Source: an uncultured Flavobacteriaceae bacterium (GTDB taxonomy: Bacteria > Bacteroidota > Bacteroidia > Flavobacteriales > Flavobacteriaceae). Taken from it: a stretch of DNA of 64,000 nt. Shown piece by piece: positions 36,884-46,406 of this stretch (its first letter is position 1; every line of letters starts with the position of its first letter). The notes beneath the pieces were generated by a model. The model had not been told where the DNA came from. It saw nothing but the letters and a program-made list of their open reading frames with translations, and ran no database searches. Both the position numbers and the translations under genes were made by a program. The stretch lies in the NCBI GenBank assembly GCA_947501625.1, contig CANMWN010000002.1, forward strand, positions 186,001-250,000, written 5' to 3'.

Positions 36884-37948
36884 TTACCTAAAATAATCAA
36901 AATCTACTTTTACAGAAAAAACATTAGAATACAAGGCATTGCCAACACTACCTATATTAGTTAATGCATAGTCTACTTGAATACCTCTATATTTAAAACC
37001 AACACCTAAGTTTGGTTGTATAGAAAGAGAAGTGGAATCATCAAATTCAGTAATATTTTGAAAATTTCCAACACCAGCTCTTACAAAAACCATATCTAAA
37101 TAATCAGCCTGAAAACCTATTGCAGGATCTATACTTACAAAATCAGTTGATATGATATCATTTGTTTTAGTAAATCGCATGTTCAAATCAATTTCTGAAA
37201 GTAAGCCAATATCACGAGTTATTTCAAACTTCTTTGCAATTCCAAATTGCGCTTTTGGAAGTGTTAACTCAACGGTTTCTGGTAATTCTTGGTTTTGATC
37301 AGGAATTGCATCTTTGATATTGTTAAACTTATCTTCATCGATACTCCAAGCATTAAATGTAGTAGTAATATCTCTCAACATCAAACCAAATAACCAATCA
37401 TTTCTTTCAAACTGTAATGCCGCATCCAATCCAAATCCCCAAGAAGAGGCAAATTCTCCAATACGTCTATGGACTACTTTTGCATTTACCCCAAGATTTA
37501 AACCTTGAACTGGTAGTTTTCGAGCGTATGCAAAATTTAAGGCATAGTCAGAAGCAGAAAATAAATTGATTCGATTATAATCTATATTTCCTTGACTGTC
37601 AATTAATTCAGTAGTGTCTAAGATGTCATCTACTCCAAAACGGATTAAAGATAAACCAATTGCACTTTCACTATTTAGTGGCATAGCAAAACCAGCGTAA
37701 TCATATTTTGCAATACCAGCAAAATATTCGTTGTGCATCAATGCTCCTTGATAATCTTTTATATGAACTAATCCTGCTGGATTCCAATATCCAGCATTTA
37801 CATCATCAGTACTTGCAACTACTGCTTTACCCATACCAAACGCTCCAGCATCTACACCAATGTTTAAGAACTCATTAGAGTATTTTCTAACAGTCTGACT
37901 GTAAGTAATTTGCGAGATTAAAAATATGAATAAAAGTAGTTTTTTCAA
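36884..37948 (-). CDS. PorV/PorQ-like outer membrane protein (type IX secretion associated)
   Basis: An outer membrane beta-barrel of the FadL/PorV family. The N-terminus is a signal peptide (MKKLLLFIFLISQITYSQ) followed by the family segment FLNIGVDAGAFGMGKAVVAS, then DDVNAGYWNPAGLVH, a typical PorV/PorQ motif. At 354 residues it is slightly shorter than PorV (about 380-400) and resembles the group often labelled PorV2. PorV shuttles cargo from the type IX translocon; this paralogue's role is not known. The start is TTG; the stop leaves one base to the next ATG, so it is probably cotranscribed with the DUF4105 gene. Confidence 0.82.
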   Translation of the reverse strand: MKKLLLFIFLISQITYSQTVRKYSNEFLNIGVDAGAFGMGKAVVASTDDVNAGYWNPAGLVHIKDYQGALMHNEYFAGIAKYDYAGFAMPLNSESAIGLSLIRFGVDDILDTTELIDSQGNIDYNRINLFSASDYALNFAYARKLPVQGLNLGVNAKVVHRRIGEFASSWGFGLDAALQFERNDWLFGLMLRDITTTFNAWSIDEDKFNNIKDAIPDQNQELPETVELTLPKAQFGIAKKFEITRDIGLLSEIDLNMRFTKTNDIISTDFVSIDPAIGFQADYLDMVFVRAGVGNFQNITEFDDSTSLSIQPNLGVGFKYRGIQVDYALTNIGSVGNALYSNVFSVKVDFDYFR

Positions 37949-38022
37949 GTATTTTTTTTTAGTATTTGCAAATATCTAAATATATATATTAATTAACACG
38001 TTTTTAATAAAGATATTGTATG

Positions 38023-38997
38023 CTAGTTGTTAATGATACTTGTTGAAAAATCTAAAACTCTTTTTTCTAACCAAAAACCATTTTTTCCAATCACTTTGGA
38101 GTTAAAACCAACATGTCCTCCATATTTAGGAACTTCTAACAAAATATGCTGATTTTCTTCAACAATTTTGGTTGGATAGCATTCATTGGATAAAAAAGTA
38201 TCATCTGCTGCACTTAGAATTAAAGTTGGAATAGAAATAGTATTTAAAAATTGTTTGCTACTATTTTTTGCCCAATAATCTTCCACATCTTTAAACCCAT
38301 GTGCAGGAGCAGTGTAGGCATCATCATAATCTTTAAAATTCTTGGCTGCTTTTATGCGTTCAATATCTATAAATGAATCGGGAAATTTTTGAGATTTTAG
38401 TAGTATTTTTTTCTTCAATGTTCTTAAAAACTGCTTCATATAAAGTTTATTATGCTTTTGTGCCAATACGGTTGAAGAACTTGCCAAATCACATGGCACA
38501 GATATAGCAATCGCCGATTTGACATTCATCGGAATATCAAATTTTTGTTCTCCTAGATACTTTAAAGTAACATTTCCACCCAAACTATAACCTACAATTA
38601 GTATGTTTTTATAGTCATGTTTAGCATTGATATATTGAATTACCTCATGTAAATCCTCAGTTTTTCCACTATGATATGCATATAGGAATTTATTATCTTC
38701 ACCACTGCAACCTCTAAAATTCACTGCACAAATGTCAATACCTTGTAAGTCAAAATGTTTTGAAATTGCTTTTATATAAGGTGAATTTGAACTTCCTTCC
38801 AACCCATGAAGCGCAATCAATAAAGTTTCAGAATTATTGCGAATAAAATCTAAATCCAAAAAGTCACCATCACTTAAATTCATTCTTTCACGAGTATAAT
38901 TAACTGACTCCTGTGCAAAAAATGTTCTAAAAATAGTATTGAAATGAGTATTCTTTAAAAAATACGATGGATTGTAAGTTGATTTTATTGTTGGCAC
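38023..38997 (-). CDS. YheT-family alpha/beta hydrolase
   Basis: A cytosolic hydrolase of 324 residues. The nucleophile elbow is GYSLGGN (Ser in the middle), following ILIVGYSLGG; the aspartate is in SAADDTFL and the histidine in KYGGHVGF near the C-terminus. TLLIALHGLEGSS is the oxyanion region, as in YheT/EMB8. Substrates of the family are unknown. The start is GTG at 38997. It is divergent from pssA (39055), with a 57-base gap that probably holds both promoters. Confidence 0.88.
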   Translation of the reverse strand: MPTIKSTYNPSYFLKNTHFNTIFRTFFAQESVNYTRERMNLSDGDFLDLDFIRNNSETLLIALHGLEGSSNSPYIKAISKHFDLQGIDICAVNFRGCSGEDNKFLYAYHSGKTEDLHEVIQYINAKHDYKNILIVGYSLGGNVTLKYLGEQKFDIPMNVKSAIAISVPCDLASSSTVLAQKHNKLYMKQFLRTLKKKILLKSQKFPDSFIDIERIKAAKNFKDYDDAYTAPAHGFKDVEDYWAKNSSKQFLNTISIPTLILSAADDTFLSNECYPTKIVEENQHILLEVPKYGGHVGFNSKVIGKNGFWLEKRVLDFSTSIINN

Positions 38998-39054
38998 TAG
39001 AATTCTATATTTTTATAATTTCAAAAATAGTATATTTACTTAAATTTTTATGCA

Positions 39055-39801
39055 ATGACCAAACACATTCCAAATTTAATCACACTACTTAATTTATTAT
39101 CAGGAACTATTGCCGTAATCCTTGCCGTTGAAGGTAATTTAGTTTTGGCAGGAGTATTTGTTTTAATTGGTATTTTCTTCGATTTCTTTGACGGTTTAGT
39201 AGCTCGCTTATTGAATGTTCAAAGTGAATTAGGAAAACAACTCGATTCATTGGCAGATATGGTAACGAGTGGAGTAGTACCAGGAATAATTTTGTATAAG
39301 TTATTGGAAAGTAATATACCGTTGTGGTTGTCTAAGGAAGTTGTTGAAACAGAAAGCATGCAAATGGTAGCAGTGAAGTTCCAACCCTTAGTTTTAATAG
39401 GTTTACTATTTACATTAGCTGCAGCTTATAGATTGGCTAATTTTAATATTGATGAGCGTCAAACAACTTCGTTTATAGGATTGCCAACACCAGCCGCAAC
39501 CTTATTTGTGATTTCTATGCCTTTTATTTTAAGATATAGTTCTTGTGATTTTGCCGAAGAGTTGATAAATAATCACTGGTTTTTAATTGGCGTTACTGTA
39601 GTATTGAGTATTTTAATGAATGCAAATATTCCTTTGTTTTCCTTGAAATTTAAAGACTTTTCATTTAAAAACAATGCCTTAAAATATATCTTTTTACTAG
39701 TTTCTATTACGTTGCTAATTTCGTTGCATTTTATTGCAGTACCAATTATCATAGTATTATATGTGTTCTTTTCAGTTGTTGAGAATATGATGAAAAAATA
39801 A
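39055..39801 (+). CDS. pssA: CDP-diacylglycerol-serine O-phosphatidyltransferase
   Basis: Makes phosphatidylserine from CDP-diacylglycerol and serine, the route to phosphatidylethanolamine. The CDP-alcohol phosphatidyltransferase motif DGLVAR-x8-G-x3-D-x3-D is complete in FDGLVARLLN followed by GKQLDSLAD (about residues 44-66). Hydrophobic segments flank it, about 7 in 248 residues. The N-terminus (HIPNLITLLNLLSG) is typical of PssA. It is followed 5 bases later by a small lipoprotein gene. Confidence 0.9.
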   Translation: MTKHIPNLITLLNLLSGTIAVILAVEGNLVLAGVFVLIGIFFDFFDGLVARLLNVQSELGKQLDSLADMVTSGVVPGIILYKLLESNIPLWLSKEVVETESMQMVAVKFQPLVLIGLLFTLAAAYRLANFNIDERQTTSFIGLPTPAATLFVISMPFILRYSSCDFAEELINNHWFLIGVTVVLSILMNANIPLFSLKFKDFSFKNNALKYIFLLVSITLLISLHFIAVPIIIVLYVFFSVVENMMKK

Positions 39802-39806
39802 ACAAC

Positions 39807-40589
39807 TTGAAAAATATATTTACCTATATAATATTATGCCTAATTCTTTCCTCGTGTAATAAACAAATTAATTGTACGAAAAAGTATAATGACTCAAGGT
39901 TTATTGATGAGTATGTTGTAGTTAAAAATACATGTAAAAAATTTAAAAATAATTCATTTGAAAGTTACTATTTAAATGACACTATAGTTATGGAAGGGTA
40001 TGGAGATAGAATAGTTAAACAAGGTGAATGGAGATATTATAACAAAGGAATTAAAATAACAAGTGGTAAGTTTAAAAATTCAAGCCCTTTAGGGCTTTGG
40101 AAATATAAAGGCTTTAAGGAAATTAGTTGGAAAAACTATCAAAATAACGAAGCAAAATATCGAATAGATATTCCTAATGACTGGATTGTTAATAATAATT
40201 ATATCAATGCTGTTTCGATTGTAAACGATACAATTTTAAAAAAATTTACAACTAAAATTGACATTCAAATTGGAACTATTAAAACATCATTTAATGAATG
40301 GGTAGATAGTCTTAAAGATGAAATGAAGATTGACAAAACAGTATCAAATGTTAAATTAAAAAAACTAAATTTATTAGATATAAATAATAGCCTGCAAATT
40401 GAGTCTACTAGAAATTTTAATGATTTTGGGGTTTTTGAGGTAAATCAAATTAATATAGAGTATGATAATAAAATTTACATGATAACTATTATGGTGAAAA
40501 CTAAATCAGATTATTCTTATAAAATTATTGGAGAACAGATTATGCGTTCTTTTAAGTTTGTTAATTTTGAAAATAGAATAGATATTTAG
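39807..40589 (+). CDS. Lipoprotein of unknown function (TTG start)
   Basis: A 260-residue protein with an N-terminal lipobox, LSSC at about residues 14-17 (MKNIFTYIILCLILSSCNKQ), so likely lipidated. After it come WRYYNKGIKITSGKFKNSSP and LGLWKYKGF, a short repeat resembling the MORN/YwqK-like 'GxWxYYxxGK' pattern. The rest is a globular domain with no recognised motif. The start is TTG at 39807, 5 bases after pssA. No function can be assigned. Confidence 0.7.
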   Translation: MKNIFTYIILCLILSSCNKQINCTKKYNDSRFIDEYVVVKNTCKKFKNNSFESYYLNDTIVMEGYGDRIVKQGEWRYYNKGIKITSGKFKNSSPLGLWKYKGFKEISWKNYQNNEAKYRIDIPNDWIVNNNYINAVSIVNDTILKKFTTKIDIQIGTIKTSFNEWVDSLKDEMKIDKTVSNVKLKKLNLLDINNSLQIESTRNFNDFGVFEVNQINIEYDNKIYMITIMVKTKSDYSYKIIGEQIMRSFKFVNFENRIDI

Positions 40590-40632
40590 AGTTCTATAAT
40601 ATAACTCTATGAAATTGACTATCGCTCAGTGA

Positions 40633-41367
40633 TTAAAATTTCTTCTTCTTCAATTCAAAGTCTTTTCCAAGATATACTCTACGTACTGTTTCATCTTGTG
40701 CCAATTCTTCAGGAGTTCCTTCTTTCAATATGCCACCTTCAAACATTAAGTAAGTTTTATCAGTAATAGCAAGAGTTGCTTGTACATCGTGGTCGGTAAT
40801 TAAAATACCAATATTTCTATTTTTAAGCTGCGCTACAATACTTTGAATATCTTCGACAGCAATTGGATCAACTCCTGCAAAAGGCTCATCTAATAAGATA
40901 AATTTTGGGTCAGAGGCTAAGCAACGCGCAATTTCAGTTCTTCTACGTTCACCACCAGATAATAAATCTCCACGGTTTTTACGTACGTGTCCTAAGCCAA
41001 ACTCTTCAATTAATTCTTCCAACTTTTTCTTTTGCTCTCGCTTAGAAAGTTTAGTGAATTGTAAAACTGCCATGATATTATCTTCTACCGATAATTTTCT
41101 AAATACCGAGGCTTCTTGTGCCAAGTAACCTATACCTTTTTGTGCACGCTTGTACATTGGAGCAGCAGTTATTTCTTCACTGTCAAGATATATGTGACCG
41201 TCATTTGGTTGTACCATACCAACAATCATATAGAAAGAAGTTGTTTTTCCAGCACCATTTGGTCCTAAAAGCCCAACAATTTGACCTTGTTCAACCTCAA
41301 GAGAAATGCCTTTTACAACTTTTCTACTTCCATATTGTTTTTGAATATTATCTGCTCTTAATATCAT
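40633..41367 (-). CDS. lptB: Lipopolysaccharide transport ABC ATPase
   Basis: ATPase that powers LPS extraction from the inner membrane with LptFG. Walker A is [13 protein letters not shown] (about 33-45), the signature [14 protein letters not shown] and Walker [20 protein letters not shown], which is the LptB-specific form. At 244 residues it is complete. The three genes kdsD, tatC and lptB (43158 to 40633) are transcribed in one direction with gaps of 0 and 12 bases, a conserved flavobacterial arrangement. Confidence 0.95.
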   Translation of the reverse strand: MILRADNIQKQYGSRKVVKGISLEVEQGQIVGLLGPNGAGKTTSFYMIVGMVQPNDGHIYLDSEEITAAPMYKRAQKGIGYLAQEASVFRKLSVEDNIMAVLQFTKLSKREQKKKLEELIEEFGLGHVRKNRGDLLSGGERRRTEIARCLASDPKFILLDEPFAGVDPIAVEDIQSIVAQLKNRNIGILITDHDVQATLAITDKTYLMFEGGILKEGTPEELAQDETVRRVYLGKDFELKKKKF

Positions 41368-41379
41368 AGTTTTTTGAAC

Positions 41380-42192
41380 CTATTTTTTGCTTTTCTCTGC
41401 TTTTTTGACAACTCTTTTCGATATAAAAATACTAATTTCATATAATATCATTATTGGTATCGTAACAATAATTTGACTCGCAATATCTGGAGGAGTAATG
41501 ATTGCCGAGAGTATCAATACTAGTACTAACGAAATTTTTCGGTATTTCTTTAAAAATGCTGGTGTAACTAATCCCATTCTTGTAAGAAAGTAGATGATTA
41601 CTGGTAATTCGAACATCAATGAAACACCTAATAATGTATTGGTTATTAGGTTAATATGTGTTTTAAAGTCAAACTTATTTTCAATTAAATCTGTTATTTC
41701 GAAATTGTAAAAAAAGTAAACTGATAGCGGTGCAATAACAAAATAACTAAACAAAACACCAATGAAAAATAGGAGTGAAGCGTAGAAAATAAATGCTCTC
41801 GATTTTTTACGTTCAGTTTTATGCAGTCCTGGACTTATAAATCGCCACAGTTCCCAAAGTACATAAGGAAAAGCAACAATAAGTCCTAATATCATTGAAG
41901 TCCATATCAAATTCATGATTTGACTTGCAGGTGCTAAACTTATAAGATTATCAGATAGTTGTACATTACAAAAATCACTTTCAAAACCAAATAATTGTGC
42001 GCCTTTGCATAGCCAATCATAAGTTGGGAAGTCGGAACTTAAATGTGCTAAAAGAAATTCATCATAAACAATGTTTGAGAATGAGAAAATCGCAATAGCT
42101 ACTATTGTTATTGCAACAAATGAACGAACTAAATGCCATCTTAATTCTTCTAAATGGCTCAAAAACGACATGTCATTTTTATTTTCAGCCAT
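41380..42192 (-). CDS. tatC: Sec-independent twin-arginine translocase subunit TatC
   Basis: Core receptor of the Tat pathway that exports folded proteins. The N-terminal MSFLSHLEELRWHLVRS is the family signature, and six hydrophobic helices follow in 270 residues; FISPGLHKTERKKSR matches the first-loop and helix region. It shares no base with kdsD (stop 1 base away), so expression is coupled. No tatA/tatB gene is seen nearby. Confidence 0.94.
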   Translation of the reverse strand: MAENKNDMSFLSHLEELRWHLVRSFVAITIVAIAIFSFSNIVYDEFLLAHLSSDFPTYDWLCKGAQLFGFESDFCNVQLSDNLISLAPASQIMNLIWTSMILGLIVAFPYVLWELWRFISPGLHKTERKKSRAFIFYASLLFFIGVLFSYFVIAPLSVYFFYNFEITDLIENKFDFKTHINLITNTLLGVSLMFELPVIIYFLTRMGLVTPAFLKKYRKISLVLVLILSAIITPPDIASQIIVTIPIMILYEISIFISKRVVKKAEKSKK

Positions 42193-43158
42193 CTAAAATA
42201 TTCCTTCTTTAATTAAATCATGGATATGAACAATTCCTGCATAAGAGTCATCTTTTTCTGCAAGTATTTGGGAAATATTATTTGACTCCATGGTTTCTAA
42301 TGCATCTACTGCCATGGCATCTGCTTCGATAGTTTTAGGGTTACTAGACATTATATCTGCAGCGGTAAGCGTACTAAAGTCATCATTATTTTTGAGCATT
42401 CTTCTTATATCTCCGTCAGTAATAATTCCAACTATTTTTTGATTATCAATAACAGCAGTTGCACCTAAACGCTTTTCTGAAATTTCGATAATTACATCTT
42501 TTACTGATGAATTCACCGAAACTTCTGGCTTATCATTTTTTTCAACAATATCTGATACTCTTAGATATAATTTTTTTCCTAATGCTCCTCCTGGATGATA
42601 CTTGGCAAAATCTTTACTACTAAAATCATTTAAGTTTAATAAACAAACTGCAAGAGCATCTCCAATTACTAATTGCGCTGTAGTGCTTGTAGTAGGTGCT
42701 AAGTTGTTTGGACAAGCCTCTTTTTCAATAAATGAATTTAATACATAATCGGCTTCAGTTCCTAAAAAAGAAGAAACATTTCCAGTTATTGCAATAATTT
42801 TATTGCCATAATTTTTAATTAAAGGAACTAAAACTTTGATTTCTGGCGTATTACCGCTATTTGAAATGCAAATGATTACATCATCTTTTTGAACGTTTCC
42901 CAAGTCTCCGTGAATGGCATCTGCAGCATGCATGAAGATTGCTGGAGTTCCAGTAGAATTAAATGTTGCTACAATTTTGTTAGCAATTATTGCACTTTTG
43001 CCAATACCAGTAACAATGACACGACCTTTTGAATTGTGAATAAGTTTAACAGAACTTTCAAAAGAATCGTCAATAAAATTTATTAAATTCGCAATAGCGT
43101 CACTTTCAATCGTGATAGTTTGTTTGGCAAGCGCAATTATTGAAGTGTCAGTTTTCAA
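42193..43158 (-). CDS. kdsD: Arabinose-5-phosphate isomerase (KpsF/GutQ)
   Basis: Interconverts ribulose-5-phosphate and arabinose-5-phosphate, the first step to KDO for lipid A-core. The SIS domain has VTGIGKSAIIANKI, ISNSGNTPEI and FHPGGALGK-like segments (YHPGGALGKKL), followed by two CBS domains (from about 200 to 321) beginning VSDIVEKND. The length of 321 residues fits. The start is TTG at 43158. It is divergent from recQ. Confidence 0.92.
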   Translation of the reverse strand: MKTDTSIIALAKQTITIESDAIANLINFIDDSFESSVKLIHNSKGRVIVTGIGKSAIIANKIVATFNSTGTPAIFMHAADAIHGDLGNVQKDDVIICISNSGNTPEIKVLVPLIKNYGNKIIAITGNVSSFLGTEADYVLNSFIEKEACPNNLAPTTSTTAQLVIGDALAVCLLNLNDFSSKDFAKYHPGGALGKKLYLRVSDIVEKNDKPEVSVNSSVKDVIIEISEKRLGATAVIDNQKIVGIITDGDIRRMLKNNDDFSTLTAADIMSSNPKTIEADAMAVDALETMESNNISQILAEKDDSYAGIVHIHDLIKEGIF

Positions 43159-43201
43159 AAATGTTTTTTTTGGAATTAAAAAATTGTTATATCTTTAGTT
43201 G

Positions 43202-43209
43202 CAAATGTA
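43202..43209 (-). promoter_or_regulatory. -7 promoter box for the kdsD-tatC-lptB operon
   Basis: The minus-strand sequence TACATTTG matches the Bacteroidota -7 consensus TAnnTTTG exactly, 43 bases before the TTG start of kdsD. No clear TTTG -33 element is visible. It lies in the 80-base gap between kdsD and recQ, which probably shares divergent control. Confidence 0.42.
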
Positions 43210-43238
43210 TCTAAAAATAGATAAATAATATATAGTTT

Positions 43239-45428
43239 GTGAAGGAAATTGATATACACGAGGCCCTCAAAAAATATTTTGGCTTCACTCAATTTAAGGG
43301 ATTACAAGAACAAGTCATCAAAAGTTTACTGGATGGACACGACACCTTTGCTATTATGCCTACTGGTGGAGGGAAATCTATGTGTTATCAATTGCCAGCA
43401 TTAATGCAAGATGGAACCGCAATCGTTGTTTCACCTTTGATTGCATTGATGAAAAATCAGGTAGATGCTATTCGTGGTGTTTCCTCTAATGATGGTATTG
43501 CACATGTTTTGAATTCGTCATTGAATAGAGGAGATGTTGCAAGAGTTAAGGAAGATATAGTTAATGGCGTGACTAAACTATTATATGTTGCACCAGAATC
43601 TCTTATTAAAGAAGAGTACGTTGATTTTCTTAAAGATCAAAAAATTTCTTTTGTTGCTATTGATGAGGCGCATTGTATCTCGGAATGGGGACATGATTTT
43701 AGACCTGAATATCGAAATCTTAAGAAAATAATTAATAAAATTGATGATGTTCCTATCATTGGTTTGACTGCAACAGCTACTCCTAAAGTTCAAGAAGATA
43801 TATTGAAAACATTGGGAATGTCTAATGCTAATACTTTTAAAGCATCGTTTAATAGGCCAAATCTTTTCTACGAAGTAAGACCAAAAACAGATGATATAGA
43901 TAAGGACATTATTCGATTTGTAAAAAAATATGAAGGAAAATCAGGTATTGTTTATTGCTTGAGCAGAAAGAAAGTGGAAGAAATCGCACAAGTATTGCAA
44001 GTAAATCAAATTAAAGCAGTTCCTTATCATGCAGGATTGGATGCAAAGACACGAGCAAAACATCAAGATATGTTTTTGATGGAAGATTGTGATGTTGTTG
44101 TCGCTACTATTGCATTTGGAATGGGAATTGACAAACCTGATGTTCGATTTGTTATTCACCATGATATTCCTAAGAGTTTAGAGAGTTATTATCAAGAAAC
44201 TGGACGTGCAGGACGTGATGATGGTGAAGGATATTGTTTGGCGTTCTATGCTTATAAGGATATAGAGAAACTTGAAAAATTTATGGCTGGTAAGCCAGTA
44301 GCTGAACAGGAAGTTGGACATGCGCTGTTACAAGAAGTAGTTGGTTATGCTGAAACTTCAATGAGTAGGCGTAAATATTTGTTGCATTATTTTGGTGAAG
44401 AATTTGATGAGAAGAATGGACTTGGTGCCGATATGGATGATAATGTCCGAAACCCTAAGAAAAAGGTAGAAGCAAAGGAAGACGTTAAATTACTAATTCA
44501 AACTATACTTGATACAAAAGAAAAATACAAGCCTAAAGAAATAGTTAATACAATTGTTGGTAAAGAAAATGCAATGTTAAAATCGCATAAAACTACTGAA
44601 CAACCATTTTTTGGAAGCGGAAAAGAAAAATCTGCTCATTTTTGGATGGCTTTGATTCGACAAGTTCTGGTTGCAAATCTTGTAAGAAAAGAAATTGAAG
44701 AATATGGAGTCGTTAAAGTAACTGATTCAGGAAAAGAATTTTTGAACAAACCTTCTTCTTTTATGATGACTGAGGATCATGTATATGATACAAATGATGA
44801 AGGAATTATAGTTAATGCTAAAAGTGCTGGAGGTGGAGTTGATGAAAAATTAATGGCGATGCTTAAGGACCTTCGTAAAAGAGTAGCAAAACGTCAAGGT
44901 GTTCCTCCGTTTGCTGTTTTTCAAGATCCTTCGTTGGATGACATGACTCTGAAATATCCAATAACTATAGAAGAATTATCAAATGTGCATGGAGTAGGAG
45001 AAGGAAAGGCAAGAAAATTTGGTAAAGATTTTGTTGCGTTAATTGCTAATTATGTTGAAGAGAATGAAGTATTTAGACCAGATGATTTTGTTGTTAAAAG
45101 TACTGGAGTTAATTCGTCATTAAAATTATCAATTATTCAAAATACCGATAAGAAAATTCCTTTGACTGATATTGCAAAATCTAAAGGCCTTGAATTTGAT
45201 GAATTAATTGTAGAAATGCAACGTATTGTTTTTATGGGAACTAAACTAAATATTAGTTACCATATTGATGAAATATTGGATGAAGACCAACAAGAAGAGA
45301 TATTTGAATATTTTATGGAAGCAGAAACGGATAAGATTGATGTTGCAATGGAGGAATTTGATGGCGATTATGATGATGATGAATTACGTCTCATGCGAAT
45401 AAAATTTATTAGTGAAGTTGCAAATTAA
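43239..45428 (+). CDS. recQ: ATP-dependent DNA helicase RecQ (zinc cysteines missing)
   Basis: A 3'-5' DNA helicase. The Walker A is PTGGGKS (41-47), the DEAH box at 142-145 (DEAHCISEWGHDFRP), and motif VI is QETGRAGRDDGEG (319-331). The RQC region follows, then an HRDC domain around ITIEELSNVHGVGEGKARKF. The zinc-binding cysteines of E. coli RecQ (four Cys after the RRK-LLxYFGE element) are absent: residues 373-405 have no cysteine, though SRRKYLLHYFGEEFD is kept. The protein is 729 residues, somewhat longer than E. coli RecQ. The start is GTG at 43239. Confidence 0.9.
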   Translation: MKEIDIHEALKKYFGFTQFKGLQEQVIKSLLDGHDTFAIMPTGGGKSMCYQLPALMQDGTAIVVSPLIALMKNQVDAIRGVSSNDGIAHVLNSSLNRGDVARVKEDIVNGVTKLLYVAPESLIKEEYVDFLKDQKISFVAIDEAHCISEWGHDFRPEYRNLKKIINKIDDVPIIGLTATATPKVQEDILKTLGMSNANTFKASFNRPNLFYEVRPKTDDIDKDIIRFVKKYEGKSGIVYCLSRKKVEEIAQVLQVNQIKAVPYHAGLDAKTRAKHQDMFLMEDCDVVVATIAFGMGIDKPDVRFVIHHDIPKSLESYYQETGRAGRDDGEGYCLAFYAYKDIEKLEKFMAGKPVAEQEVGHALLQEVVGYAETSMSRRKYLLHYFGEEFDEKNGLGADMDDNVRNPKKKVEAKEDVKLLIQTILDTKEKYKPKEIVNTIVGKENAMLKSHKTTEQPFFGSGKEKSAHFWMALIRQVLVANLVRKEIEEYGVVKVTDSGKEFLNKPSSFMMTEDHVYDTNDEGIIVNAKSAGGGVDEKLMAMLKDLRKRVAKRQGVPPFAVFQDPSLDDMTLKYPITIEELSNVHGVGEGKARKFGKDFVALIANYVEENEVFRPDDFVVKSTGVNSSLKLSIIQNTDKKIPLTDIAKSKGLEFDELIVEMQRIVFMGTKLNISYHIDEILDEDQQEEIFEYFMEAETDKIDVAMEEFDGDYDDDELRLMRIKFISEVAN

Positions 45429-45458
45429 AAAAGCCTACTGAAATTCAGTAGGCTTTTT
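45427..45458 (+). terminator. Bidirectional terminator between recQ and the exported-protein operon
   Basis: A perfect 10-base stem, GCCTACTGAA and TTCAGTAGGC (45433-45442 and 45444-45453), is flanked by A and T tracts (45427-45432 and 45454-45458). In both orientations the stem is followed by a U run, so it can end recQ (plus strand) and the unknown operon whose last stop is at 45466 (minus strand). Confidence 0.88.
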
Positions 45459-45465
45459 CACTAAT

Positions 45466-46395
45466 TTAAAACCACCCTCTTGTATTATAAGTGTGTGCTT
45501 TTTGGTTATTTCCATAAGCCATTCCTACATCTCTTGCTGCTTGGACTGTTGTTGCATCAAGTTCTAATTCTTTTAATTGATAATTCCACCCTCTATCTGA
45601 AGTTTCTTTAACTCTTTTGGCAACATCATCGTACAATTTCTTTACATCTCTAAAACAAGACGAATTGGGATCAACACTTGCTAATAATTGTCCTACTTTA
45701 TTGGCTGCATTGACATCTTGGTTAGCAGCCCATAAACCTGAAGCAGTATTCAAACGCTCCTTGCAATCTTGGTCGATTGCTTTTTTATACAATGCTTTCA
45801 TTTTTGCAACTTTTTTTGAGTCAAAGCATGAACTACTTTCAGGAATATTGGCTAATACCGATAAAGCTTCTATTGAATCACCACGTGCTTCTAAACTACT
45901 TACTTTATTACTTATGGTTTTACAATTAGAATCATAATATGAGATAATTTTTTCTTTACCCTTTTTTATGAAATTTTGTATATCAGTATTTTTTGAATTT
46001 AACCTTTTTATTGCAGCTATATAGGCCTTATTTTCATTTGATCCAACTCCTTTAACAGATACAGACTCAGTAGAAAATAAATTTCCACCAACACCATCAC
46101 CAATATAAAGTGTGATATCTAAATTTAAAGCAATTCTTAAGGGTGCAGAAGCAATAATATCTTTACTCAAAACTGTAACATTTGGTACGAGAATAAATCG
46201 AGAATTATTCGTGTCGTCTGTAATTCCATTTTCAGTAATTATTTTCCCAAGTTTATTAACCAACATTTTTTTTGCCACTGAAGGCATTTCTTCTGCTTGT
46301 TCTGGAACATAAGCTCCTAATGTAATCCCATTGTTGTTTTGGGAAACCATTGATATAGTTGCTAAAAGCAAAACAATATTTATAATTTTTTTCAT
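45466..46395 (-). CDS. Exported protein of unknown function, last gene of a five-gene operon
   Basis: A 309-residue protein with a signal peptide (MKKIINIVLLLATISMVSQ). The N-terminal part is a mixed alpha/beta domain with FILVPNVTVLSKDIIAS and LNLDITLYIGDG, resembling CsgG/LPP20-like envelope domains, though I cannot identify it. The C-terminal part is helical and repetitive with three cysteines in similar contexts (ESSSCFDSKK, DQDCKERL, NSSCFRDVK), suggesting short TPR- or Sel1-like repeats. Gap to the next gene upstream is 11 bases. It sits at the 3' end of the operon that begins at 51126. Confidence 0.65.
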   Translation of the reverse strand: MKKIINIVLLLATISMVSQNNNGITLGAYVPEQAEEMPSVAKKMLVNKLGKIITENGITDDTNNSRFILVPNVTVLSKDIIASAPLRIALNLDITLYIGDGVGGNLFSTESVSVKGVGSNENKAYIAAIKRLNSKNTDIQNFIKKGKEKIISYYDSNCKTISNKVSSLEARGDSIEALSVLANIPESSSCFDSKKVAKMKALYKKAIDQDCKERLNTASGLWAANQDVNAANKVGQLLASVDPNSSCFRDVKKLYDDVAKRVKETSDRGWNYQLKELELDATTVQAARDVGMAYGNNQKAHTYNTRGWF

Positions 46396-46406
46396 GATTG
46401 TATATT

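Noticed and set aside
36883-36900. Longer start of the DUF4105-like gene at the ATG at 36900
   Set aside because: It would extend into the PorV-like gene and put non-hydrophobic residues before the signal peptide; the ATG at 36882 gives a clean signal peptide one base after the preceding stop.
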